DNA of 64,000 nucleotides from positions 1-64,000 of the forward strand of contig NZ_BMNC01000021.1 in assembly GCF_014646255.1 (NCBI RefSeq). Reading direction: 5' to 3'. Origin of the DNA: Lentzea pudingi. GTDB lineage: Bacteria; Actinomycetota; Actinomycetes; Mycobacteriales; Pseudonocardiaceae. The notes beneath the pieces are model-generated. The model ran no database searches. It saw only the letters and a list, made by a program, of their open reading frames with translations, and was not told the DNA's origin. This document shows positions 43,429-52,251 of the stretch, in pieces. The first letter of the stretch is position 1. The number at the start of each line of letters is the position of its first letter. Both the position numbers and the translations under genes were made by a program.

Positions 43429-43908
43429 GTGGACGCGTACGTGGTGGTGCAGTGGGTGAAGACCGAGTGGACCAAGCAGTCCCGCGGTGAGCCCGGAGCG
43501 ACCCGCCGCAACGCCGTGCCGGCCGGGTTCGCGTTGCCGCACCTGAGGCCCGCCGTGCACGAGGTCCGGCTGCTCGAGTGGGAGGACTTCGCACCCGTGT
43601 GGTCGAAGGAGAGCAGCGAGATCGACCGGATCGCGCTCACCCTCCGCGAGGACGACGACGTGTTGTCCGTGCAGCTGCAGGACACCATGTACGCCTCGCC
43701 GCGGCGGTCGAACAGGCCCTCTCCGGTGCGGCTCCAGCGCGGCGAGTGGGTGCGCTGGCAGCTGAACCACCGGTGGGCCAGGCCTCGGGACGGCGGGTGG
43801 AACTACCTGCTGACCACGCTGAACCTGGCGTACGGCTCACCGCGTGACGCGAAGGTGTTCCTGGGGACGCCCACGCGTCACGTCGACGAGCGGACGCACC
43901 TCCGTTAG
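43429..43908 (+). CDS. Hypothetical protein
   Basis: A 159-residue soluble protein of unknown family, Trp- and Arg-rich (VVVQWVKTEWTKQSRGE, then EWVRWQLNHRWARPRDGGWNY). No signal peptide. It starts at a GTG 12 bases after the kinase stop, so may be the third gene of that operon. Its last four bases overlap the convergent metallopeptidase. Confidence 0.65.
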   Translation: MDAYVVVQWVKTEWTKQSRGEPGATRRNAVPAGFALPHLRPAVHEVRLLEWEDFAPVWSKESSEIDRIALTLREDDDVLSVQLQDTMYASPRRSNRPSPVRLQRGEWVRWQLNHRWARPRDGGWNYLLTTLNLAYGSPRDAKVFLGTPTRHVDERTHLR

Positions 43909-44798
43909 GAGACCTGGGCCGCGGGGGCCGAGAAGGTGTTGCAGGCGTCCGTCGAGTTCGCCTTGAAGCCCGCGCCCGCCCACTGCGCCTGGTTCTTCGC
44001 GGAACCGTGCGCGTTGTCCTCGGGCTTCTCCTCGATCGCGAACCGGAAGTCCTCCTGCGCCTGCCGCGCGAGGCCCGCGGTCAGCGAACCCCGGCCGGCC
44101 GCCGCGCTCAGGAACATGCCCGCGAAGCAGTTGGCCTGCAGTTCGATCCGGCGGGACATCTCCAGGCCCGCCGGGGTCTTCTCGCCCGCGTCGGTGATCT
44201 TCAGGTCGGCCGCGCGCAGCAGGCCCGTCAGCACCTGCACGTGGTGGCCGTACTCGTGCGACAGCGTGGCCAGGTGGGTCGCCGGGGTGTCACCGCCGCC
44301 GTTGTCGCGCAGGCGGGCCGTCGGCATGTAGATCGTGCGGTTGCGGCCGCAGTAGTACGCCACCGCGTGGTCGGACTCCGGGGCCGCGCCGCACGGACCG
44401 TCCCGCAGCACCGGCGAGGCGTCGAGGGCCGGCCGGTCGAACGGCAGGTTCGCGCCCGCCAGCACCGGGCCCCAGGCGGCGTCCAGGCACTCGACGCCCG
44501 CCGCGTAGTAGGCGGCCAGCTGGGCGTCCGCCGTGCCGAACGGCGGCAACGAGCACGTCACCGGGGTCAGCGAGACCGGCTTCACCAGGATCGGGTGGTC
44601 GGCCAGCCGGAACACGGCGCGCGGCCGGATCGGCGCCGACGGCTCGGTCTGCGGGGTCGACGCCGGGCGCGAACCGGCCAGGGCGTGGCCGGTGACCACT
44701 CTGGGACGGCTCAGTTGACCGATCCCGAGGACGAACGCGACCACCAGCACGAACACTCCCGCGAGCAGGACCGGGTTGTTCTTGGCTGGTTGGGTCAC
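43905..44798 (-). CDS. Membrane-anchored neutral zinc metallopeptidase
   Basis: A 297-residue protein with an N-terminal membrane anchor (LLAGVFVLVVAFVLGIGQL) and an extracytoplasmic metallopeptidase domain of the YpfJ/PF04228 type. Zinc site HEYGHH near 176-181, and the downstream ELQANCFAGMFLS supplies the third ligand Glu. Cys are spaced as in its neighbour. GTG start after GGGGAGAAC, 12 bases downstream of the paralogous peptidase gene, so the two form an operon that probably arose by duplication. Substrate unknown. Confidence 0.85.
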   Translation of the reverse strand: MTQPAKNNPVLLAGVFVLVVAFVLGIGQLSRPRVVTGHALAGSRPASTPQTEPSAPIRPRAVFRLADHPILVKPVSLTPVTCSLPPFGTADAQLAAYYAAGVECLDAAWGPVLAGANLPFDRPALDASPVLRDGPCGAAPESDHAVAYYCGRNRTIYMPTARLRDNGGGDTPATHLATLSHEYGHHVQVLTGLLRAADLKITDAGEKTPAGLEMSRRIELQANCFAGMFLSAAAGRGSLTAGLARQAQEDFRFAIEEKPEDNAHGSAKNQAQWAGAGFKANSTDACNTFSAPAAQVS

Positions 44799-44810
44799 GT
44801 TCTCCCCTTC

Positions 44811-46019
44811 CTAGGAGACGGAGCCTGGGTCCGCTGCCCAGGTGTTGCACTCGGACGCCTTGTTCGACTTGTAACCGCGGTCCACCCAGCTCGCGTTGTT
44901 CTGCGGTGTGCCGTGGTCCTTCGTCGGGTAGATGTCGTAGTCACCCCGGTTGCCCGCGTCGGTCAGGGCCACCCGGATCACCTCGATCGGAATCGCGCCG
45001 TGCGACAACGGGGCCAGCGACATGCCTCCGAAGCACGTCGCCTGCAGCTCCATCCGGCGGTTCAGGTCGAGGCCCTTCGGAGTATCCCACCCTCCCGCGT
45101 CGTACTGCGCGCGGTCCGAGGCTTTGAGCATCCCGGTGAGCCATTGGAGGTGGTGGCCGTACTCGTGGGCGAGCTGGCCCAGGTACTTGCCGGGGTGGTT
45201 CGGGTTGTTCGGGTTGCGCTCGGCGGCGTAGGCGTTCGCCGTCCAGTAGATGCCGCCCTGGCAGTACCGCGCCGTCTGGTCCGGGCGGACCGTGCCGCAC
45301 GGGTACTGCGCCGTCTCCGTGATGACGTGCAGCTCGACGGGCTGGTACGGCAGGTTCGCGGCCTGCAGCGCCGGCTTCCACATGTTCTCGATGCACGGCA
45401 GCGCGGCGCGCAGGAAGCGGTCCTGGCCCGCCGGCGAGTAGTCCATCGGCGGGAGCGCACAGCCCGGGAGCGAGTTCGCGCCGAAGCCCGGCTTGAGGAA
45501 CGGGTGGTCGGCGAGCGCGTAGACGGCCTTCGGGCCCGCCGGGGTCGCCGGCGCGGACGGGGTGCGCGACGCGGAGGGACGCGGCGCGCTCGTCGTCGCC
45601 GCGGGCTCCCCCGTCGTGGTCGGGACGGTGAACGTCGGGCTGTACGTCGTGTAGTTCGAGTAGCCCGAGTCCTTCACCTTGTTGTTCAGGGTCGCCGCGA
45701 AGACGCCGACCGCTCCGAGGCCGAGGATCACGACACCGCCCAGGATCAGGGCGATCATCGGGCCGTTGCCCCTGCGGGGCGGCGGCATCGGCGGGTAGTG
45801 GCCGTAGCCGGGCGGAGGCGGGCCCCACGACGGCTGCGGTGGCGGCATGACCGGCCTGGGAGGCGGCGGGCCGTAATACCCCGGCGGTGGGCCCTGCGGG
45901 GGCGCGCCGTAGGGAGGAGGCGGGCCCTGGGGCGGACGCTGCCCGAGCGGTGCGGGCATCGGTGGCGGGCCGACCGGACGCGGCGGCGGCCAGTTGCCCG
46001 GTGGCGGTGGTTGCGTCAT
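44811..46019 (-). CDS. Proline-rich membrane zinc metallopeptidase
   Basis: A 402-residue paralogue of the neighbouring peptidase. Residues 1-90 are a Pro/Gly-rich cytoplasmic segment, followed by a membrane helix (MIALILGGVVILGLGAVGVF), a Ser/Thr/Pro linker and the peptidase domain with HEYGHHLQ and MELQATCFGGMSLA. Proline-rich N-termini of this type are common on actinobacterial membrane peptidases. The ATG at 46019 (MTQPPPP) is chosen because the truncated paralogue starts with the same context and codons; a TTG six codons upstream is possible. Operon with the gene ending at 43905. Confidence 0.85.
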   Translation of the reverse strand: MTQPPPPGNWPPPRPVGPPPMPAPLGQRPPQGPPPPYGAPPQGPPPGYYGPPPPRPVMPPPQPSWGPPPPGYGHYPPMPPPRRGNGPMIALILGGVVILGLGAVGVFAATLNNKVKDSGYSNYTTYSPTFTVPTTTGEPAATTSAPRPSASRTPSAPATPAGPKAVYALADHPFLKPGFGANSLPGCALPPMDYSPAGQDRFLRAALPCIENMWKPALQAANLPYQPVELHVITETAQYPCGTVRPDQTARYCQGGIYWTANAYAAERNPNNPNHPGKYLGQLAHEYGHHLQWLTGMLKASDRAQYDAGGWDTPKGLDLNRRMELQATCFGGMSLAPLSHGAIPIEVIRVALTDAGNRGDYDIYPTKDHGTPQNNASWVDRGYKSNKASECNTWAADPGSVS

Positions 46020-46146
46020 CGCCGGAGGTCCCCCCAATGGTCATCCTGGGTCGGGTACGAGCATAGGCGGACCGGGATCACGCGTCCCCCGACCGGGCTA
46101 ACACGTCCGGTCCACAGTGATGAGACGCGCGGGTCGGACGATCGGT

Positions 46147-46554
46147 TCACGAGACCTCCCCGGCCGGCGCCGCCCAGGTGTTGCACGCGCTGGCCCTGTT
46201 CTGCCGATGGCCGTCCATCACCCAGCGCACGTTGTTCGGCCCGCTGCCGTGGTCGGGCTTGCCCGCGTGGTCGCCGCGCTCGCCCGCGTCCCGCAGCCCG
46301 GTGTCCACGACGTCCAGCGGCACGACGCCGTTGTGCGCGAACGGCGCGAGGGTCATCCCGCCGAAACAGGTGGCCTGGATGTGCGGAGGGTGAGGCGCAC
46401 CCGCGGAGAACGGCTGACCGTGGGGAGAAGTCGAACGGTACGTCGGTGACACGGTCACGAGATAGGCCGCGCCACGCTGGGGAGGCGCGGGCTCGGCGGG
46501 TGGGTCCGCCGGGCGTGGCGGTGACCCGCCGCCCTGCGACGGTGGCTGCGTCAT
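46147..46554 (-). pseudogene. Internally deleted metallopeptidase paralogue
   Basis: A 135-residue reading frame that keeps the two ends of the neighbouring peptidases and lacks the middle. The N-terminus (MTQPPSQGG, proline-rich, then a TVSPTYRST-like stretch resembling YSPTFTVPT) joins directly to IQATCFGGMTLAPFAHNGVV and a complete C-terminus (ACNTWAAPAGEVS). The membrane helix, the HEYGHH zinc site and the ligand Glu of ELQA are all lost. The frame is open, so a short product could be made, but it cannot be a zinc peptidase. Probably a remnant of an in-frame deletion. Confidence 0.75.
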
Positions 46555-46615
46555 CGCCGAAGATCCCCCAGATGGCGTCCGTTCGAAAGTCCGCCGGAGC
46601 ATATGAGGACTCCGC

Positions 46616-46621
46616 TATTGT
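46616..46621 (+). promoter_or_regulatory. -10 element TATTGT before the DUF2207 gene
   Basis: TATTGT is eight bases before the GTG at 46630, the same spacing as at 6940 and 37148. It lies within the longer reading that would begin at the ATG 46603, and so argues for the shorter start. Confidence 0.4.
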
Positions 46622-46629
46622 CCGCAGCC

Positions 46630-48249
46630 GTGTTGAAGAACTGGGGTGCGGCGATCTCCGTCGCCGTCGCGCTGACGTCCGTCACGTCTCCCGGGACGGC
46701 CGCCGGCGCACTCGCGCAGCCGCTTCCCGGCACCGTCAGCACCGAGGTCCGGATGAAGCTGGAGCGCGACGCCCGGCTCTCCGTCACCGAGACCGTCCAG
46801 GTGCCCGAGGGCAAGACCGTCAGGCGGACCGTCCCCTTGCGACTCGCGGTCGGCAACGACCTGGAGCGCCAGTACGAGGTCACCGACGCGAAGGTCGAGG
46901 GCAAGGGCAGCGCCTCGGCGAGTGACGACAGCTTCACCGTCACCCTCGAAGGCAACTCCACGCTGACGTACACGGTCGTCGGCGCCGTCGCCCCCGTCGG
47001 TGACGCGCTGGAGGTCCGCTGGCAGGTCGCGGGCGGTTGGGACGCCGAACTGGACAAGGTCGCCGTCTCCTTCTCCGCGCCCGACTCCCCGACGTCGGTC
47101 AACTGCCTCGCCGGGCCGGTCGGGTCCTCGCAGCCGTGCACCAGCGCCGACCTCGCGGACGGCAAGGGCGTGCGCGCGCAGGAGATCAAGCTCGGCGCCG
47201 GTGAACGCGTCGACGTCGCGATCGGACTGTCCGCCGGGGTCGTGCCGCCCAACGCCGTCGTGGTCGAGCAGTCGGGGCTGGCGGCGGCGTTCGCGCTGAC
47301 GCTGGTCAGCGGTGCCGCGCTCGGCGGGCTGCTCCTGCTGCTGCTCGGCGGCGTCGCGCTGCTGTGGTACCTGCGCGGCCGGGACGCGAGGGCGCTCGCG
47401 AGCGAGGTCGGCGCGGTGTCCGTGCTGGTCCGCGACGGCGACAGGGTCGCGTTCGCCTCGCCCGACGGCGTGCTGCCGGGCCAGGTCGGCACGGTCGTCG
47501 ACGAGCACGTGGACGTGGTCGACGTGACCGCCACGGTCATCGACCTCGCCGTCCGCAACTACCTGTGGATCACCGAGACGGACGGCCACGACTGGCGGAT
47601 CGTGCGCCGCAACCCGGTGGACGCCTCGCTGTCCGGTTACGAGAAGGCCGTCTGCGAAGCCCTTCTGCCCCAGGGCGTGGACGCGGTGAGCGTGTCCGAG
47701 CTGCGCGGCCGGCAGATCGACCTCGCGCACGTCCGCGACCGGCTCTACGCCGACGTAGTCGAGAAGCGCTGGTTCGTGCGCCGCCCGGACGCCGAGCGGA
47801 ACCTGTTCTGGTGGGTGGGAATCGTGGTCGCGGTGCTCGGCGTGGCCGCCACGGTCGTGCTGGCGCTGACGATCGGCAACGCCCTGTTCGGGCTCGTCGT
47901 CGCGGTCGGCGGCGTCGCGCTGGCGTTCGGCGCGCGGTCGATGCCCGCCCGCACCAAGCGCGGCAGCGAGTTGCTCGAGCACGTCCGGGGCCTGCGCGGT
48001 TATCTCGCCGGGGTGACGCGGGACGACGTCCCGGAGGCCGACCGCGAGCTCGTGTTCTCCCGCTCGCTGCCCTACGCCGTGGTGCTCGGCGAGACCGAGC
48101 GCTGGCTCTCCACGTTCAGTCAGCAGGACCTCTACTGGTATGGCGGCGCGAGTGATTTCCGGCGCAGCTTCCCGGCGTTCCTCGGGGCGCTCGACGGCGT
48201 GCTCGCCCAGGCGGGCCACCTGCGATCGCTCCGGACGCCGAACCCGTAG
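46630..48249 (+). CDS. DUF2207-type membrane protein
   Basis: A 539-residue protein: signal peptide (VLKNWGAAISVAVALTSVTS), an N-terminal extracellular beta domain of DUF2207 type (about 30-215), a membrane helix (ALGGLLLLLLGGVALLWYLRG), a cytoplasmic region with winged-helix-like segments, two further helices, and a C-terminal region ending in DLYWYGGASDFRRSFPAF. The family is widespread but of unknown function. I prefer GTG 46630 to ATG 46603 because of the -10 element between them and the better signal peptide; this is a judgement. Confidence 0.78.
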   Translation: MLKNWGAAISVAVALTSVTSPGTAAGALAQPLPGTVSTEVRMKLERDARLSVTETVQVPEGKTVRRTVPLRLAVGNDLERQYEVTDAKVEGKGSASASDDSFTVTLEGNSTLTYTVVGAVAPVGDALEVRWQVAGGWDAELDKVAVSFSAPDSPTSVNCLAGPVGSSQPCTSADLADGKGVRAQEIKLGAGERVDVAIGLSAGVVPPNAVVVEQSGLAAAFALTLVSGAALGGLLLLLLGGVALLWYLRGRDARALASEVGAVSVLVRDGDRVAFASPDGVLPGQVGTVVDEHVDVVDVTATVIDLAVRNYLWITETDGHDWRIVRRNPVDASLSGYEKAVCEALLPQGVDAVSVSELRGRQIDLAHVRDRLYADVVEKRWFVRRPDAERNLFWWVGIVVAVLGVAATVVLALTIGNALFGLVVAVGGVALAFGARSMPARTKRGSELLEHVRGLRGYLAGVTRDDVPEADRELVFSRSLPYAVVLGETERWLSTFSQQDLYWYGGASDFRRSFPAFLGALDGVLAQAGHLRSLRTPNP

Positions 48250-48252
48250 GCT
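48247..48252 (+). promoter_or_regulatory. -10 element TAGGCT for the M16 peptidase operon
   Basis: TAGGCT ends six bases before the ATG at 48259, predicting a leaderless mRNA. Its first three bases are also the TAG stop codon of the upstream DUF2207 gene. Confidence 0.5.
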
Positions 48253-48258
48253 TGCCGC

Positions 48259-49542
48259 ATGGCCTCACCCGAACTGCACAGGTTCACGTTGCCCAACGGC
48301 CTGCGGGTGGTGCTCGCCCCCGACGCCGGCGCTCCGGTCGTCGGCGTCAGCGTGCACTACGACGTCGGCTTCCGTTCCGAGCCGGAGGGGCGCACCGGGT
48401 TCGCGCACCTCTTCGAGCACCTGATGTTCCAGGGCAGCGAGAGCCTGGAGAAGCTGGCCCACTTCCGGCACGTGCAGTCGTCGGGCGGCACGTTCAACGG
48501 GTCCACGCACCCCGACTACACCGACTACTACCAGGTGCTGCCGAGCGCGGCCCTGGAGCGGGCGCTGTTCCTCGAAGCCGACCGCATGCGCGCGCCGAAG
48601 CTCACCGAGGAGAACCTCCGCAACCAGATCGACGTGGTGAAGGAGGAGATCCGGCTCAACGTGCTGAACCGCCCGTACGGCGGGTTCCCCTGGATCCTCC
48701 TGCCCGCGGTGCTGTTCAAGACGTTCGCCAACGCGCACAACGGCTACGGCGACTTCGTCGACCTGGAGAGCGCGACGGTCGACGACTGCGCGGAGTTCTT
48801 CGACACCTACTACAGCCCGGCGAACGCGGTGCTGACGGTGGCGGGCGACCTCGACGTCGAGACCACGAAGACGTTGGTGGAGAAGCACTTCGGCGACGTG
48901 CCCGCGCGGCCGAAGCCCGAGCGCCCCTCGTTCGCCGAGCCCGGCCCGCAGGGTGAGGTGCGGCACGAGCACGGCGACGCGCTGGCCCCGCTGCCCGCGA
49001 TCGCGATCGGCTACCGCGTGCCGGACCCGACCACGGACATCGACGGCTACCTGTCCTACCTCGTGCTCGCCGGCGTGCTGGCGGACGGCGACGGCTCGCG
49101 CCTGCAGCAGCGCCTGGTGCACCAGGAGGGCATCGTGATCGACCTGAACGCCGGCTGCGGCCTGTTCGGCCCGCTCGAGGCCCGCGACCCCGACACGTTC
49201 AGCATCACCGCGATCCACGCGGCCGAGGTCTCGGCCGAGCAGGTCGTCGCGGCCATCGACGAGGAACTGCAGAAGCTCGCGCAGGAGCCGCCGTCGGCCG
49301 AGGAACTCGCGAAGGTCACCGCCCGCTGGGCGTCGACCATGCACAAGGAGCACGACCGGCTCACGAACCGCACGCTGGGCCTCGGCTCGGCCGAGTTGCT
49401 GTTCGGCCGCGCCGAGCTGATCTACGAACTCCCCCGCCGGATCGCCTCGGTGACCGTCGACGAGGTGTCCGCCGCGGCCAAGGCGCTGCGTCCCGACTCC
49501 CGCGCCCTTCTCTTCGTCAAGCCCACCGGAGGATCTCAGTGA
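48259..49542 (+). CDS. M16-family zinc peptidase, catalytic subunit
   Basis: A 427-residue inverzincin with the HxxEH zinc motif (HLFEH, 50-54) and downstream glutamates in VVKEEIRLN. It resembles one half of the bacterial two-chain M16B peptidases related to mitochondrial processing peptidase. No signal peptide, so cytosolic. Coupled by GTGA to the second M16 subunit, which lacks the zinc motif. Substrate unknown; peptide turnover or precursor processing is likely. Confidence 0.93.
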   Translation: MASPELHRFTLPNGLRVVLAPDAGAPVVGVSVHYDVGFRSEPEGRTGFAHLFEHLMFQGSESLEKLAHFRHVQSSGGTFNGSTHPDYTDYYQVLPSAALERALFLEADRMRAPKLTEENLRNQIDVVKEEIRLNVLNRPYGGFPWILLPAVLFKTFANAHNGYGDFVDLESATVDDCAEFFDTYYSPANAVLTVAGDLDVETTKTLVEKHFGDVPARPKPERPSFAEPGPQGEVRHEHGDALAPLPAIAIGYRVPDPTTDIDGYLSYLVLAGVLADGDGSRLQQRLVHQEGIVIDLNAGCGLFGPLEARDPDTFSITAIHAAEVSAEQVVAAIDEELQKLAQEPPSAEELAKVTARWASTMHKEHDRLTNRTLGLGSAELLFGRAELIYELPRRIASVTVDEVSAAAKALRPDSRALLFVKPTGGSQ

Positions 49543-50927
49543 CCGCGGCCAAGACCCATCGTTCGGCTGACGAGATCGGCCGCACCGAGACGGGCCCGCG
49601 TCCGCTTCCGGAGCTGGGCTCGCAGAAGGCGGCCGCCGAGCTGTCCACTGTGGACACCACGCTGCCGAACGGCCTGCGCGTGATCGCGGTCCGCCGCGCC
49701 ACCGTGCCGATGGTCGAGGTGCGGCTGCGCGTCCCGTTCGCGGACCCGGCCGGCACCAGCACCGGCTCCCGGCACTCCGCGGTGGCCGAGATCCTCGCGA
49801 ACACCGTGCTCACGGGCACCGAGAAGCGCTCGCGCGTGCAGATCGACACCGAACTGGCCCTGGTCGGCGGCGAGCTCGACGCCGTGGTCGACCCGGAGCG
49901 CCTGAGCTTCACCGGCAACGCCCTGGCCACCGGCCTCGGCACCGTGCTGGAGGTGCTCGCCGACGTCCTGACGAACGCGTCGTACCCGGCCGACGAGGTG
50001 GAGCGCGAGCGCGTCCGTCTCGTCGAGCGCATCACGATCGCCCGGTCGCAGCCGAGCGTCATCGCGCGCGAGGCGCTGCAGAAGGTGCTGTACGGCGACC
50101 ACCCGTACGCGAAGGAGATGCCGCAGGCCGACGAGGTCGCCGGCGTCACTCGCGAAGACGTGGTGGCGTTGCACGGCAAGGCACTGCTGCCGCGCGGCTC
50201 GGTGCTGGTCGTCGTCGGCGACGTCGACCCGTCCGACGCCGTGGCCCAGATCGGCGAGGCGCTCGCGGCGTGGCAGGGCGACGGCGAGGCCGTCCAGCTG
50301 CCGCCGCTGCCGCGGGTGTCCGGTGGCGACGTGGTGCTCGTGCACCGCGCCGGTGCCGTGCAGTCGCAGATCCGCCTGGCGGCGCAGGCCATCCCGCGCA
50401 CCGACGAGCGCTACCCGGCGCTGCAGCTCGCGAACCTGGTCTACGGCGGGTTCTTCTCGTCGCGCCTGGTCGAGAACATCCGCGAGGACAAGGGCTACAC
50501 CTACAGCGCGCGCTCGCACCCCGAGTTCACCGTGCACGGCGCGACGCTGATGGTCGACGCGGACACGGCGTCCGACGTGACGGCGGCGGCGTTGCTGGAG
50601 ACGCGCTACGAGCTGGCGCGCCTCGGCCTCGTGCCGCCGTCGGAGTCCGAAGTGGACACCGCGCGCAGCTACGCGATCGGCACGCTGCTCACCAGCACGT
50701 CCTCGCAGGGCGGTCTGGCGTCTTTCCTGGTGAACCTCGTCGCGCTGGGCCTCGGCCTCGACTGGCTCGTCGCGCACCCGCAGCGCCTGCAGGCCGTCAC
50801 GCCCGAGCAGGTGGCCGCGGCCGCGCTGGAGTTCTTCGCGCCGGGCAACTTCACCGGTGTGCTCGTCGGTGACGCCGAGCAGCTCAAGCCGAAGCTGTCG
50901 GCGCTGGGCGGGGTCTCGTTCCAGTGA
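49539..50927 (+). CDS. M16-family peptidase, non-catalytic subunit
   Basis: A 462-residue M16 protein in which the zinc motif position reads RHSAVAEIL, so HxxEH is absent. The family's second-subunit signature, a Gly-rich loop and substrate-binding region, is present (YGGFFSSRLVENIREDKGYT). It forms the closed chamber with the upstream catalytic subunit. GTG start overlapping the upstream stop (GTGA) and GTGA overlap with nudC downstream: a three-gene coupled operon. Confidence 0.93.
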   Translation: MTAAKTHRSADEIGRTETGPRPLPELGSQKAAAELSTVDTTLPNGLRVIAVRRATVPMVEVRLRVPFADPAGTSTGSRHSAVAEILANTVLTGTEKRSRVQIDTELALVGGELDAVVDPERLSFTGNALATGLGTVLEVLADVLTNASYPADEVERERVRLVERITIARSQPSVIAREALQKVLYGDHPYAKEMPQADEVAGVTREDVVALHGKALLPRGSVLVVVGDVDPSDAVAQIGEALAAWQGDGEAVQLPPLPRVSGGDVVLVHRAGAVQSQIRLAAQAIPRTDERYPALQLANLVYGGFFSSRLVENIREDKGYTYSARSHPEFTVHGATLMVDADTASDVTAAALLETRYELARLGLVPPSESEVDTARSYAIGTLLTSTSSQGGLASFLVNLVALGLGLDWLVAHPQRLQAVTPEQVAAAALEFFAPGNFTGVLVGDAEQLKPKLSALGGVSFQ

Positions 50928-51871
50928 GTTTCGACCTAGCCGGTCTGCCCGCGCTGTCGCGGTCCACGGTCGACCGGTCCGAGCCGTTGCGCGGCGACGA
51001 GGAGAAGCTCGCCGCGCTCTGGCCCAAGGCCCGGATGATCGTCGTGGACACGCGCGGCCGCACCCTGGTCGCCGATCGCGGCACGCGGCTGGCCGACCGG
51101 CCGGCGCTCGAGTTCGGCGACCAGCCGCCCGTGAACGCCGTCCTGCTCGGTGAGCAGGACGGCGTGGCGTACTTCGCCGTGCTGATGCCCGCGCAGGACG
51201 GCGAGGCGGTGCCCGCCAGCAGGGCGTGGGGCCCGCCGGAGCTCACGGACGAGCCGCAGTGGCTCGACCTGCGGCAGGCCGGCGCGACCCTGGACGACAC
51301 GTCGGCCGGGCTGTTCACGACGGCCGCCGCGCTGTTCCAGTGGCACCGGATCGGCAAGTACTGCGCCAAGTGCGGCGCCAGGACGGTGCTGGAGAAGTCC
51401 GGCTGGACGTCGGTCTGCTCCGGCTGTGAGCGCGAGGAGTACCCGCGTACCGACTCGGCTGTGATCTGCCTCGTGCACGACGGCGCGGAGCAGGTGCTCG
51501 TCGCACGCGGACCGGAGTGGCCGGAGGGCAGGTTCTCCGTGCTGGCCGGGTTCGTCGAGGCCGGCGAGTCGCTCGAGGCCTGCGTGGCGCGCGAGATCTT
51601 CGAGGAGGTCGGCATCGCCGTCCGGGACATCCGGTACCTCGGGTCCCAGCCGTGGCCGTTCCCGCGGTCGCTGATGATCGGGTTCGAGGCCGTGGCCGAC
51701 CCCGCGGAGCCGTTGCGGCTCGCCGAGGGGGAGATCGCGGAGGCCAAGTGGGTGTCGCGGGCCGACGTCCGCAAGGCCATCGACGAGCCGGGAAGCGTGC
51801 CGGGGCTCGGGCTCGCCGGTGGCGCGTCGATCGCGTTCCGGATGCTGGAGAGCTGGTCCCACCAGGCGTAG
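50924..51871 (+). CDS. nudC: NAD+ diphosphatase / RNA decapping Nudix hydrolase NudC
   Basis: A 315-residue NudC. N-terminal domain, zinc ribbon with four Cys (YCAKCG and VCSGCE), and the Nudix box GFVEAGESLEACVAREIFEE completed by VGI, followed by the NADH-pyrophosphatase signature SQPWPFPRS. It cleaves NAD(H) to NMN and AMP and removes NAD caps from RNA. A backbone gene, present in the mycobacterial neighbourhood. GTG start overlaps the upstream stop. A strong hairpin terminator overlaps its own stop codon. Confidence 0.95.
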   Translation: MSFDLAGLPALSRSTVDRSEPLRGDEEKLAALWPKARMIVVDTRGRTLVADRGTRLADRPALEFGDQPPVNAVLLGEQDGVAYFAVLMPAQDGEAVPASRAWGPPELTDEPQWLDLRQAGATLDDTSAGLFTTAAALFQWHRIGKYCAKCGARTVLEKSGWTSVCSGCEREEYPRTDSAVICLVHDGAEQVLVARGPEWPEGRFSVLAGFVEAGESLEACVAREIFEEVGIAVRDIRYLGSQPWPFPRSLMIGFEAVADPAEPLRLAEGEIAEAKWVSRADVRKAIDEPGSVPGLGLAGGASIAFRMLESWSHQA

Positions 51872-51927
51872 GGCCTGTGTCGAAGTCTGGTCCGCGATAG
51901 CCGGGCCAGACTTCGACACAGGCCCTA
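51869..51927 (+). terminator. 22-bp perfect hairpin after nudC
   Basis: tagggcctgtgtcgaagtc... (51869-51890) pairs perfectly over 22 bases with 51906-51927 around a 15-base loop (51891-51905). The 5' arm begins with the TAG stop of nudC. It has no T-run but is long enough to stop transcription or protect the 3' end. Confidence 0.8.
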
Positions 51928-51969
51928 GCCGGGTTGCGCCGAACGGCCGCATCCGGGTGTGGTCTGAGG

Positions 51970-52251
51970 ATGAACAACCCGGAGCTCGAAGCGCGCAACG
52001 CTGCTTTGCGCGGCCAGGTCGACACGATGCTGGCGAACCTCGAACAGCAGACCGCCCAGCTCAGGCAGGCGCAGGCCGAGGCGATGGCCGAGGTCGGCCG
52101 CGCGCGTTCGCAGGACGGTCTGGTCGAGGTGACGGTCAACGCCGGTGGCCTCATCCCCGCGCCGCCGCCGATCGTGCAGCCGGCGCCGAGACCGTCGGGC
52201 GACGACGAGCCGCCGGAGTCCTTCATGGACCGTCGCGGGGGTCGGTGGTGA
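51970..52251 (+). CDS. Short YbaB/EbfC-like protein of a WXG100 locus
   Basis: A 93-residue protein: coiled-coil N-terminus (LEARNAALRGQVDTMLANLE), then SQDGLVEVTVNAGG, the pattern of YbaB/EbfC-like proteins found upstream of WXG100 genes. It stops short of the family's usual C-terminal half and ends in a Pro-rich tail, so it is about two thirds of normal length. ATG at 51970 directly after GAGG, so initiation may be inefficient or leaderless. GTGA overlap with the WXG100 gene. Confidence 0.65.
   Translation: MNNPELEARNAALRGQVDTMLANLEQQTAQLRQAQAEAMAEVGRARSQDGLVEVTVNAGGLIPAPPPIVQPAPRPSGDDEPPESFMDRRGGRW

Noticed and set aside
43905..46554. Secreted-peptidase gene cluster as a type VII secretion component (MycP-like)
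   Set aside because: The zinc motif is HEYGH; mycosins are serine proteases. No EccC or EccD gene is present in the window.
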